Origin: Nitrososphaerota archaeon | Lineage (GTDB): Archaea; Thermoproteota; Nitrososphaeria; Nitrososphaerales; Nitrosopumilaceae | Assembly: GCA_016126025.1 (NCBI GenBank) | Contig: JAEFDA010000105.1 | Coordinates: 1-12,686 of the forward strand | DNA: 12,686 nt | Direction of reading: 5' to 3' | Part shown: positions 6,601 through 12,250 of the stretch, in pieces | Position numbering within the stretch: position 1 is the stretch's first letter | How the letters are laid out: each line of letters begins with the position of its first letter | Notes under the pieces: generated by a model | Told to the model about the DNA's origin: nothing | Databases searched by the model: none | What the model saw: the letters and a program-made list of their open reading frames with translations, nothing else | Position numbers and translations under genes: made by a program

Positions 6601-8058
6601 CTACACGTCGAAGTACAGGTAGAACTCGTGGGGGTGGGGCCGTATGGATATCTCGCGGTGGTCGTTCCTTCCCAGCTCCACGATCTTGTCGATCACGTCC
6701 TCGGTGAATATAGGCTTGAGGAAGCTGCGGTCGCTGTCCAGCTCGTCGAGAGCCTCGCCCAAGGTAGCCGGCAGCATGCCTATGCCCCTGTCTCGGTGCT
6801 CGCGCTTGCTCATCTTGAATATGTCCTCCTGCACGGGGTCTCCCGGGTCGCACTTCCTCCTGATGCCGTCCATCCCGGCCCCGGTCACGGCGGCAAAGAC
6901 CAGATACGGGTTCGACGAGGGGTCCGGCGCCCGGAACTCCAGCCGCTTCAGCTTGGCGTGCGACACCCCCTTGAAGTGCTTGGGCACCCGCACTATCGCC
7001 GAGCGGTTGCTGGAGCTCCACGCTATGTAGGCGGGCGCCTCGTACCCGGGGACGAGCCTGTGGTACGAGTTGGTGGTGGGGTTGCAGATGGCCGAGAGGG
7101 CCTTGGCGTGGTCCATTATGCCGCCGCAAAAGTACCTGGCTATCTGGCTCAGCTCTTCGGGGTCGTCCTTGTCGAAGAAGGCGTTCTCCCCGCCCTTCCA
7201 GAGGCTCACGTTGGTGTGCATGCCGCTCCCGGCGTCCATGGATATGGGCTTGGGCATCATGGTGGCCACCTTCTCGAACTTCTGGGCCACGTTCCTGACT
7301 ATGAACTTGTAGGACTGCGCCGAGTCGGCCGCGTTGGTCAGTGTGTCGTACATTATGTCTATCTCGCACTGGCCGGCCGTCGCCACCTCGTGGTGGTGGT
7401 TGTCGCAGAGTATCCCAAAGTCCGAGTTGAGTATGTTGACGCACTCGTTCCGGAACGGCGTGAGCGTATCCGACGGCGTGCTGGGATAGTAGCCCCGCTT
7501 GAGCCCCATGGGGTATCCACTGCCCTCCTGGCTCCAGGGAGCCTCCCGGGACTCTATGGAGTAGGACTGGCCCTTGTAGGGCGTGAGCACGTCCCAGTGC
7601 ACCCGGTCGAACACGAAGAACTCCACCTCCGGTCCCCAGTAGCTGTTGTATCCCTGATCTTTGATGTACTTCTCGGCGTTCTGGGCTATGCCCCGGGGAT
7701 CCCGGGTGAGCCTGCCCCTGCCCCCTCCCCAGTACACGTCACAGAGGAGCCGGGCGGTGCGGTTCTCGGTGAGCCAGGGGATTATCGCGTAGGTGCTGGG
7801 GTCGGGCTTGAGTATGAGGTCCGAGTCCTCTATGCTGGCAAAACCCACTATGCTGGAGCCGTCCAGCTTGGGCAGGCCGTCGCGCATCTGGTCCGGCGTG
7901 AAGGTGTTGGCCGAGATGGTGGTGTGGTGGAACCGGCCCGGCAGACTGGTGAACTGCATGTCTACGAACCGTATCTTGTCCCTCTTCAGCATCTCGAAGA
8001 CATCCTCGTTGGTGTAGGTCAGGCGCTTGGGATCTCCCCCGTTGAACTTGTAGGGCAA
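6601..8058 (-). CDS. glnA: glutamine synthetase, type I
   Basis: A 485-residue GS-I enzyme that makes glutamine from glutamate, ammonia and ATP in the cytoplasm, the main entry of ammonium into biomass. Seen in order: beta-grasp N-terminal region with FVDMQFTSLPGR (31-42), the metal/substrate motif YWGPEVEFF (140-148), HHHEVATAGQCEID (221-234), the ATP/metal segment GSGMHTNVSL (277-286), NPTTNSYHRLVPGYEAP (326-342) and NRSA (351-354), and the C-terminal RPHPHEFYLYFDV. The loop that carries the adenylylated tyrosine in GS-I-beta (NLYDLP) reads GIGMLPATL here, so adenylylation is unlikely. The start is a TTG at 8058. A TAA lies directly upstream in frame and the next ATG is residue 23, so TTG is the only start that keeps the N-terminus. 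It is divergent from GINS51 across 44 bp. Confidence 0.97.
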   Translation of the reverse strand: MPYKFNGGDPKRLTYTNEDVFEMLKRDKIRFVDMQFTSLPGRFHHTTISANTFTPDQMRDGLPKLDGSSIVGFASIEDSDLILKPDPSTYAIIPWLTENRTARLLCDVYWGGGRGRLTRDPRGIAQNAEKYIKDQGYNSYWGPEVEFFVFDRVHWDVLTPYKGQSYSIESREAPWSQEGSGYPMGLKRGYYPSTPSDTLTPFRNECVNILNSDFGILCDNHHHEVATAGQCEIDIMYDTLTNAADSAQSYKFIVRNVAQKFEKVATMMPKPISMDAGSGMHTNVSLWKGGENAFFDKDDPEELSQIARYFCGGIMDHAKALSAICNPTTNSYHRLVPGYEAPAYIAWSSSNRSAIVRVPKHFKGVSHAKLKRLEFRAPDPSSNPYLVFAAVTGAGMDGIRRKCDPGDPVQEDIFKMSKREHRDRGIGMLPATLGEALDELDSDRSFLKPIFTEDVIDKIVELGRNDHREISIRPHPHEFYLYFDV

Positions 8059-8070
8059 TTAATATTCGAC

Positions 8071-8080
8071 ATAAATATAG
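8071..8080 (+). promoter_or_regulatory. TATA box of the GINS51 gene
   Basis: ATAAATATAG has its TAAATATA core centred 27.5 nt before ATG 8103, predicting a leaderless mRNA. It sits within the 44-bp spacer shared with glnA. Confidence 0.6.
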
Positions 8081-8084
8081 CCAT

Positions 8085-8092
8085 GATTTAAG
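8085..8092 (-). promoter_or_regulatory. TATA-like box of glnA
   Basis: CTTAAATC on the minus strand is centred about 30 nt before TTG 8058, giving a leader of zero to a few bases. It closely resembles the glyA box (CTTAAATT). The two divergent boxes are only about 13 bp apart centre to centre, so polymerase assembly on one may exclude the other. Confidence 0.45.
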
Positions 8093-8102
8093 GATTGAGA
8101 AT

Positions 8103-8648
8103 ATGTCGGACTTGGGCATGGAGAAGCTCTACGGGATGGTGCTCCGGGAGCTGGAGAGCGACGCCATCTTGGAGATGGATCCGGACACGTACAGCAGCGT
8201 CTCAGAGTTCGTGGGGAACCTGCGGAGGCAGGAGTTTGACGGCATAGAGAACGAGATCCGGGACGTGATGGTGGGAACGGCGGCCCGGCTGGCCGATATG
8301 CTCCTGAAGGCCCGGCTGGAGAAGGGCTTTGTCCCGGGCGCCGACGTGGGCAACCTCTTGGACGAGGAGAAGTACGTTCTGGACGCCGAGGAGGAGAAGC
8401 GGGAGCGGATGGAGCTGGTGGCCGAGGCGGCGGCCCGGGGGAAGACCCTCCTGCTGGGGCGCATGGCCGAGATGCACAAGAACCGGACGGTTACCGTCAG
8501 GTTTCTGAAGAAGGTGGACAAGCTTATGGGGTCTGACTACCGCGAGTACGGGCCCTTCCGGGAAGAGTACATAGGATCCATACCGTACGACAACGCCCGC
8601 TCCTTGGTGGCCCGGGGCGATGCCGTCCACATAGGCTGGGTCGACTAG
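8103..8648 (+). CDS. DNA replication factor GINS, Gins51/Gins15 family
   Basis: A 181-residue subunit of the GINS complex, which binds MCM helicase and Cdc45/RecJ to form the active replicative helicase. Residues 1-125 form the helical A-domain, rich in charged helices (EEEKRERMELVAEAAARGK). Residues 128-181 form the small B-domain, with the recognisable TVRFLKKVDKLMG...YGPFREEYIGSIPYDNARSLVARGDAVHI pattern of the Gins51/Sld5 class (YGPF 149-152, then IP, NA and a final strand). The A-then-B order is that of Gins51 rather than Gins23. The start is the first ATG, 27 nt after a TATA box. It is divergent from glnA. A 41-bp gap separates it from the next small membrane gene, which has its own promoter. 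Identification rests on motif memory and is fairly strong. Confidence 0.85.
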   Translation: MSDLGMEKLYGMVLRELESDAILEMDPDTYSSVSEFVGNLRRQEFDGIENEIRDVMVGTAARLADMLLKARLEKGFVPGADVGNLLDEEKYVLDAEEEKRERMELVAEAAARGKTLLLGRMAEMHKNRTVTVRFLKKVDKLMGSDYREYGPFREEYIGSIPYDNARSLVARGDAVHIGWVD

Positions 8649-8659
8649 CCGGCCGCGGC

Positions 8660-8669
8660 GGTTAAATTA
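8660..8669 (+). promoter_or_regulatory. TATA-like box of the 94-residue membrane protein gene
   Basis: GGTTAAATTA is the only AT patch in the short gap. Its centre is 25-27 nt before ATG 8690 but only 10-16 nt before the in-frame ATGs at 8675 and 8681, so 8690 is the favoured start. Confidence 0.45.
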
Positions 8670-8689
8670 CGACCATGCGAATGCGGGGC

Positions 8690-8974
8690 ATGTCCCATAC
8701 CGGCGTGGACGTGATCGACTTTCTATACTATACCATATACCCGGTGGTCGGCATACTGGCCGTCGAGGGCATAAGCAGGCTGGCGCGGCTCCCCAAGTGG
8801 GCAAAGCTGTGGACCCAGGCGGCCGTCTGTATGGGCTTTGGGGTGTACTACTGGTTTGTGCTGCCGTACCCGCAGAACTTTCCGATGACCGCCTTGGTGC
8901 TGTTTCTCTTGGCCGTCGCCCTGATATACCAGGGCAAGCGCGCCCGCATATCGCCTGACATGAGTCCCTACTAG
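8690..8974 (+). CDS. small membrane protein of unknown function
   Basis: A 94-residue protein with three hydrophobic segments at about residues 9-26 (IDFLYYTIYPVVGILAVE), 41-58 (WTQAAVCMGFGVYYWFVL) and 66-81 (MTALVLFLLAVALIYQ), followed by a basic then acidic tail (GKRARISPDMSPY). I do not recognise a family. Three in-frame ATGs lie close together (8675, 8681, 8690). The TATA-like box spacing favours 8690, giving MSHTGVDVIDF; the longer forms add only MRMRG. It follows GINS51 by 41 bp on the same strand, but the intervening box argues for separate transcription. It is convergent with the AN1 zinc-finger gene. Confidence 0.75.
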   Translation: MSHTGVDVIDFLYYTIYPVVGILAVEGISRLARLPKWAKLWTQAAVCMGFGVYYWFVLPYPQNFPMTALVLFLLAVALIYQGKRARISPDMSPY

Positions 8975-9087
8975 CGCCCGGTTCTCTTGTTACGCGGACC
9001 TCAGGACCGGCGGCATGACCGTCATGGCGGACGGCGAAGTTGTCTGGGTCGGGAGATGACACCATCAACCGACTTTGCAATGGAATC

Positions 9088-9306
9088 CTAGCGCCCGAAG
9101 AAGCGACGGAAGAAGCTCTTCTTGCCGGTGCCGCCGTCGCGTATGACCCTCTTCTCGCCGAACTTTCTGGCCCTTATGAGGGTGAGCTTGACGCAGCGGT
9201 GTTCCTCGGGAAGCCGGTGCTCGGGGCAGAAAAAGTCCTTGCAGTAGTTGCACTGGAAGGGCATGTCAGTCATGTCGCCGCAGTAGCAGCACTTTTCCAG
9301 ATTCAC
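9088..9306 (-). CDS. AN1-type zinc-finger protein with basic aromatic tail
   Basis: A 72-residue protein with one complete AN1 zinc finger: C6-x2-C9-x9-C19-x2-C22-x4-C27-x2-H30-x5-H36-x-C38, which exactly matches the family spacing for two zinc ions. After a basic linker (KLTLIRARKFGEKRVIRDGG) the protein ends in KKSFFRRFFGR, a short basic and aromatic helix that could touch membrane or nucleic acid. AN1 proteins in eukaryotes act in ubiquitin and stress pathways; the archaeal role is unknown. The frame is open to 9387, but a TATA-like box (9330-9337) lies 27.5 nt before a GTG at 9306, giving MNLEKCCYCG, a typical short AN1 N-terminus. It is divergent from the solute-binding protein gene across 75 bp. 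Confidence 0.87.
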   Translation of the reverse strand: MNLEKCCYCGDMTDMPFQCNYCKDFFCPEHRLPEEHRCVKLTLIRARKFGEKRVIRDGGTGKKSFFRRFFGR

Positions 9307-9329
9307 GGTATGGTATGCGGCGCGGTATC

Positions 9330-9337
9330 TAATATAG
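9330..9337 (-). promoter_or_regulatory. TATA-like box of the AN1 gene
   Basis: CTATATTA on the minus strand is centred 27.5 nt before the GTG at 9306 and supports that leaderless non-ATG start. A TATAAAAG on the same strand at 9352-9359 is the reverse of the neighbour's box and would start transcription near 9329, where no start codon is in frame. Confidence 0.55.
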
Positions 9338-9351
9338 TTTGGACGGTGGAC

Positions 9352-9359
9352 TTTTATAC
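9352..9359 (+). promoter_or_regulatory. TATA-like box of the solute-binding protein gene
   Basis: TTTTATAC is centred 26.5 nt before the in-frame TTG at 9382, which opens directly into a signal peptide. Confidence 0.5.
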
Positions 9360-9381
9360 GCCCCGTGCGCGTCCCGCCCCG

Positions 9382-11916
9382 TTGCATGCAGCAGTCCTAC
9401 CGCTCTTGGCGCTGGCATTGGCGGGCGCTGCCGCGTCGGCCGCCGCCCAGCCCTACGCCGATACCGTCACGTTTGTGCGGGTGGGCGATGCCGAGCAGGC
9501 CGTGGAGATGGTGCGGAACGGCACGCTGGACATCTACTACCAGAGCGTCCCGCACCATCTGGTGGCCGACCCCGAGGACGTCGTGGTGTACGAGGTGCCC
9601 GCCGGCGGAACCATGGGCCTGCTGCTGAATCCGGCCGAGGGCGAGCGGTTCAACCCCTTCCAGCTGAGCCCGGTCAGGTTTGCGGTCAACCTCTTGGTGG
9701 ACAGGGAGCGCATCGTGGAGGATCTCTTGGAGGGGTACGGCTCCCCCATAGTGTCGCCCTTTGCGCCCCACCACCCCGACTATGTCAGGACGCTGGAGGC
9801 GACCGAGTCGGTTGTCATCAGGCACGATCCGGACCTGGCGCAGTCCATAATAGACAAGGCGATGGTGGGCGCAGGGGCGGTCCTAGAGGAGGGGGTGTGG
9901 CACATGGATGGCGAGCCGGTGGGGCTCATCATGTTCCTGCGCGACGACGACCCGGTCCGGCTGGACATAGGCGAGACCCTGGCGTCGGCTCTGGAGGGCG
10001 CCGGGTTTGTAGTGGAGCGCACGTACGGGGACTTGGCGCAGGCCTACGATGCGGTGTACGGCGCAAACCCCGCCGATCTCGGCTGGCACGTGTATACGGA
10101 GGGCTGGGGAGGCAGCTATTCCAAGTATGATGACAGCAGCCTGGCCGCCTACTATGCCCCTTGGGCCGGCAATATGCCCGGCAGCAACAACCCCGTGTTC
10201 TGGAATTATGAACACGCCGAGCTGGACAGCATCACGCAGACCATATACCGGGGGGAGTACACCGACGGGGAGCACCGCACAGAGCTGGTCCAGAGGGGCG
10301 TCGTATTGGGGCTGCAGGAGTCGGTCCGGCTCTTTTTGGTGTCGCAGGCAGACACGTACGTGGCCGGCGAGCAGGTGATCGGGATCATAAACCACGTGGC
10401 CGGCGGCATATCCAACAGCCTCACGCTCACCAACGTGCAGGTCCCCTCCGACCACATCCAGGTGGGCGTAAGACACCTCACCCAGTCCTCTTGGAACCCG
10501 GTGGCCGGGTTCGGCGACGTGTACACCGGAGACATAGCCGGCCCGCTGGGCATCCCCTCTTCGGTGAGGCACCCGCACACCGGCGATGTGATACCACACG
10601 CGGTGCAGAGGTCGGCGGTCACCGCCGGCCCCGACGGCTCCTTGGAGGTGCCCCCCGACGCGGTGCGGTGGGACCCGTACGAGCAGCGGTGGGCCGAGGC
10701 GGGCGAGAACGCCACGGCCACCACCGTGGTGACGCTGAACTACACGTTCAGCAACTGGCACCACGGCCAGGCCACCGACATAAACGACGTCCTGCACGTG
10801 ATATACTTCGTGACCGAGTGGGACACCATCACCGGGGAGGACGACGTCACTTGGGACTCGGAGTTCACCAACCCCGAGACGCCCGGCTTGGAGGCTGTGG
10901 TGGGCGTACGGCAGACCGGCGACGACACCATGGAGGTGTACATAAACCACTGGAGCTTTGACGCCGAAGATCTGGCCAACGCTGGAGTGTTTTGGGTTAC
11001 CATGCCTTGGGAGATAATGTACGCCACGGAGCGCATAGTGATCGACGGGCGGGCAGAATTCTCGGACACCGAGGCGCAGGCCCACGGCGTCCCGTGGCTG
11101 TCGCTGGTGGACCCCGACGACGTCGCCTTGGTGCGGGAGTATCTGGCCTCCTTCTTGGAGGAGGGGACCGTGCCCATACATCTGGAGGGCATGGATTCCG
11201 AGTACTATGCGGACAGGTACCGGGCGGCGATATCTTGGATCGACGAGTACGGGCATGCATTCGTAGACAGCGGGCCCTTCGTGTTGGCTAGTCTAGACAA
11301 CGAGGCGGGTACCGCCGTGCTGTCCGCCTTCCGGGATGAGTCATACCCGTACCCCCAGGGGATATGGTCTGACTTTACCGATCCGGCCTTCCCGACGGTG
11401 GCCGACGTGCTGGCCCGGGATTTGGTGGCCGACGAGCCGTACTCCTTTACGACGTTCACCTCCAACACCGACACGCTCCGGTACTTTTTGAGTTATGAGA
11501 CGGGCGGGCTGGTATACGCTGGCGAGGTCAACGCGACGGCAGCGGGTACCGACACCATAACCGTACCGGCCGAGGCCACCGCTGGCGTGGACGCCTGCTC
11601 CCTGGCGCTCCGGGTCATTGCGCTGTCCGAGACGGTGGCGATACCCGACGCCCACAGGGTCGATATAGACGTGGTCGACTGCGGCGTGAGCCTCGCAGAG
11701 AGGCTGGAGGAGCTGGGCGTCGCCGGGGACATGGAGTTTCTGAGGACGCTGGCCGGCGTGGTCGAGGCGGCGCGGGGAGACGGCGAAGCCACGGTGGAGG
11801 ATGTCATGCGTATAGTGGACGAGCAGGAGCTGAGCGGGGTGGCCATCGTGCTGCTCACCATGATACTGGACGGCGACATAAGCGGGGACGATCTCTTCGA
11901 GTACATACGGCCGTAG
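9382..11916 (+). CDS. secreted family-5 solute-binding protein, lobes in unusual order
   Basis: An 844-residue extracytoplasmic protein related to the DppA/OppA (SBP family 5) binders of peptide-type ABC transporters. Residues 1-22 are a signal peptide ending ASAAAQ, with no lipobox cysteine. Residues 27-340 read like the second half of a canonical SBP5 (RNGTLDIYY, LLLNPAE, SPVRFAVNLLVDRERIV, YGSPIVSPFAPHHPDY, DGEPVGLIMFLRDDDPVR). Residues 355-660 read like the first half (SSWNPVAG, VTLNYTFSNWHHGQATDINDV, EVYINHW, SGPFVLAS). A beta-rich region (about 685-770) carries cysteines 739 and 767, which might pair. Residues 771-844 are an acidic helical tail. The frame is open from 9040, but that part is antisense to the AN1 gene. 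TTG 9382 fits the promoter; GTG 9346 would add two arginines to the signal peptide and remains possible. No permease or ATPase gene is nearby. Confidence 0.88.
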   Translation: MHAAVLPLLALALAGAAASAAAQPYADTVTFVRVGDAEQAVEMVRNGTLDIYYQSVPHHLVADPEDVVVYEVPAGGTMGLLLNPAEGERFNPFQLSPVRFAVNLLVDRERIVEDLLEGYGSPIVSPFAPHHPDYVRTLEATESVVIRHDPDLAQSIIDKAMVGAGAVLEEGVWHMDGEPVGLIMFLRDDDPVRLDIGETLASALEGAGFVVERTYGDLAQAYDAVYGANPADLGWHVYTEGWGGSYSKYDDSSLAAYYAPWAGNMPGSNNPVFWNYEHAELDSITQTIYRGEYTDGEHRTELVQRGVVLGLQESVRLFLVSQADTYVAGEQVIGIINHVAGGISNSLTLTNVQVPSDHIQVGVRHLTQSSWNPVAGFGDVYTGDIAGPLGIPSSVRHPHTGDVIPHAVQRSAVTAGPDGSLEVPPDAVRWDPYEQRWAEAGENATATTVVTLNYTFSNWHHGQATDINDVLHVIYFVTEWDTITGEDDVTWDSEFTNPETPGLEAVVGVRQTGDDTMEVYINHWSFDAEDLANAGVFWVTMPWEIMYATERIVIDGRAEFSDTEAQAHGVPWLSLVDPDDVALVREYLASFLEEGTVPIHLEGMDSEYYADRYRAAISWIDEYGHAFVDSGPFVLASLDNEAGTAVLSAFRDESYPYPQGIWSDFTDPAFPTVADVLARDLVADEPYSFTTFTSNTDTLRYFLSYETGGLVYAGEVNATAAGTDTITVPAEATAGVDACSLALRVIALSETVAIPDAHRVDIDVVDCGVSLAERLEELGVAGDMEFLRTLAGVVEAARGDGEATVEDVMRIVDEQELSGVAIVLLTMILDGDISGDDLFEYIRP

Positions 11917-11964
11917 TGGCCGGATCCGGGACGCCCTGATACGACCTACATCACCAATGGTAGA

Positions 11965-11999
11965 GCGCCGTCAGAGGCGCCCGCGGCCAAAAAGCCGCG
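11965..11999 (+). repeat. two adjacent hairpins
   Basis: GCGCC (11965-11969) pairs with GGCGC (11976-11980) around GTCAGA. CGCGGC (11982-11987) pairs with GCCGCG (11994-11999) around CAAAAA. The two perfect stems are one base apart, about 50 bp after the solute-binding protein stop, and may mark the 3' end of that transcript or part of a structured RNA. Confidence 0.4.
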
Positions 12000-12038
12000 T
12001 CCGGGGCCTATACATAACTCAGGACTTGACCAATCGGT

Positions 12039-12160
12039 GGCGGGCGTACCTAGCTCCTAGCCAAGGGCCGGGCAATCTGCCTGCCGGCCTCCCTCGTGGT
12101 GGCCGGCTGCCTTGGCCGCATCGTGGCACGCGCATGGGACAGGACGGGAACCGCTGTTCC
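12039..12160 (+). ncRNA. candidate structured RNA (unproven)
   Basis: A TATA-like TATACATA (12009-12016) would start transcription near 12039. Downstream, GCCAAGG (12060-12066) pairs with CCTTGGC (12110-12116) and encloses two alternative stems that share bases: GGCCGG (12066-12071) with CCGGCC (12084-12089), extended by GCA/TGC around ATC, or GCCGGCC (12083-12089) with GGCCGGC (12101-12107). GGAAC/GTTCC (12147-12160) closes with a CGCT loop. I could not match it to tRNA, 5S, SRP, RNase P or a C/D-box RNA. GC-rich sequence makes chance stems common, so confidence is low. Confidence 0.25.
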
Positions 12161-12196
12161 TAAGCATGATATATACTGGCATCAGCCGCGCATGCA

Positions 12197-12244
12197 ATGA
12201 TGCCCATACAAACAATACGAATTTATAGCATGGTAATGATGTAG
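12197..12244 (+). CDS. possible 15-codon mini-ORF upstream of the LVIVD gene
   Basis: ATG 12197 opens MMPIQTIRIYSMVMM and stops at TAG 12242-12244, six bases before the LVIVD start. An AT-rich box, ATATATA around 12170-12176, lies 24-26 nt upstream, so a leaderless transcript could begin here. It would contain the promoter and start of the next gene. It may be a leader peptide or chance. Confidence 0.2.
   Translation: MMPIQTIRIYSMVMM
12221..12228 (+). promoter_or_regulatory. TATA-like box of the LVIVD-repeat gene
   Basis: ATTTATAG is centred 26.5 nt before ATG 12251, predicting a leaderless transcript. Confidence 0.6.
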
Positions 12245-12250
12245 GCGCGC

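Larger units (their letters stand above)
11917..12250. other. 334-bp hairpin-rich intergenic region
   Basis: No convincing protein gene is present. The 68-codon open frame at 11957-12163 is Arg/Pro/Gly-rich and has no promoter. The spacer holds strong inverted repeats between 11965 and 12160, a TATA-like patch near 12009, another at 12170-12176 before a 15-codon ORF, and the promoter of the LVIVD gene. The string TGGTAGAGC at 11958-11966 resembles a tRNA D-arm, but no acceptor stem or T-arm follows. Confidence 0.6.

Noticed and set aside
6628..8091. 487-codon open frame on the plus strand opposite glnA
   Set aside because: Shadow of glnA. The composition (runs of V, G, R, H, L) is that of a reverse-strand frame, while glnA motifs on the minus strand are unmistakable.
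8975..9087. Inverted repeat CATGAC-C-GTCATG in the convergent gap (about 9014-9026)
   Set aside because: A single-base loop cannot form a hairpin and there is no T-run; only a short palindrome in a 113-bp gap.
9040..9381. N-terminal extension of the solute-binding protein
   Set aside because: It is antisense to the AN1 zinc-finger gene, does not resemble a binding protein, and would bury the signal peptide at residue 115.
9883..11256. 457-codon minus-strand open frame inside the solute-binding protein gene
   Set aside because: Composition matches the other antisense shadows; no motif, signal or promoter.
11951..12030. tRNA-like string TGGTAGAGC
   Set aside because: No 7-bp acceptor pairing, no T-loop motif and no anticodon arm at the proper distance.
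11957..12163. 68-codon open frame in the spacer after the solute-binding protein
   Set aside because: Arg/Pro/Gly-rich, overlaps the inverted repeats that explain its sequence, and has no correctly spaced promoter.
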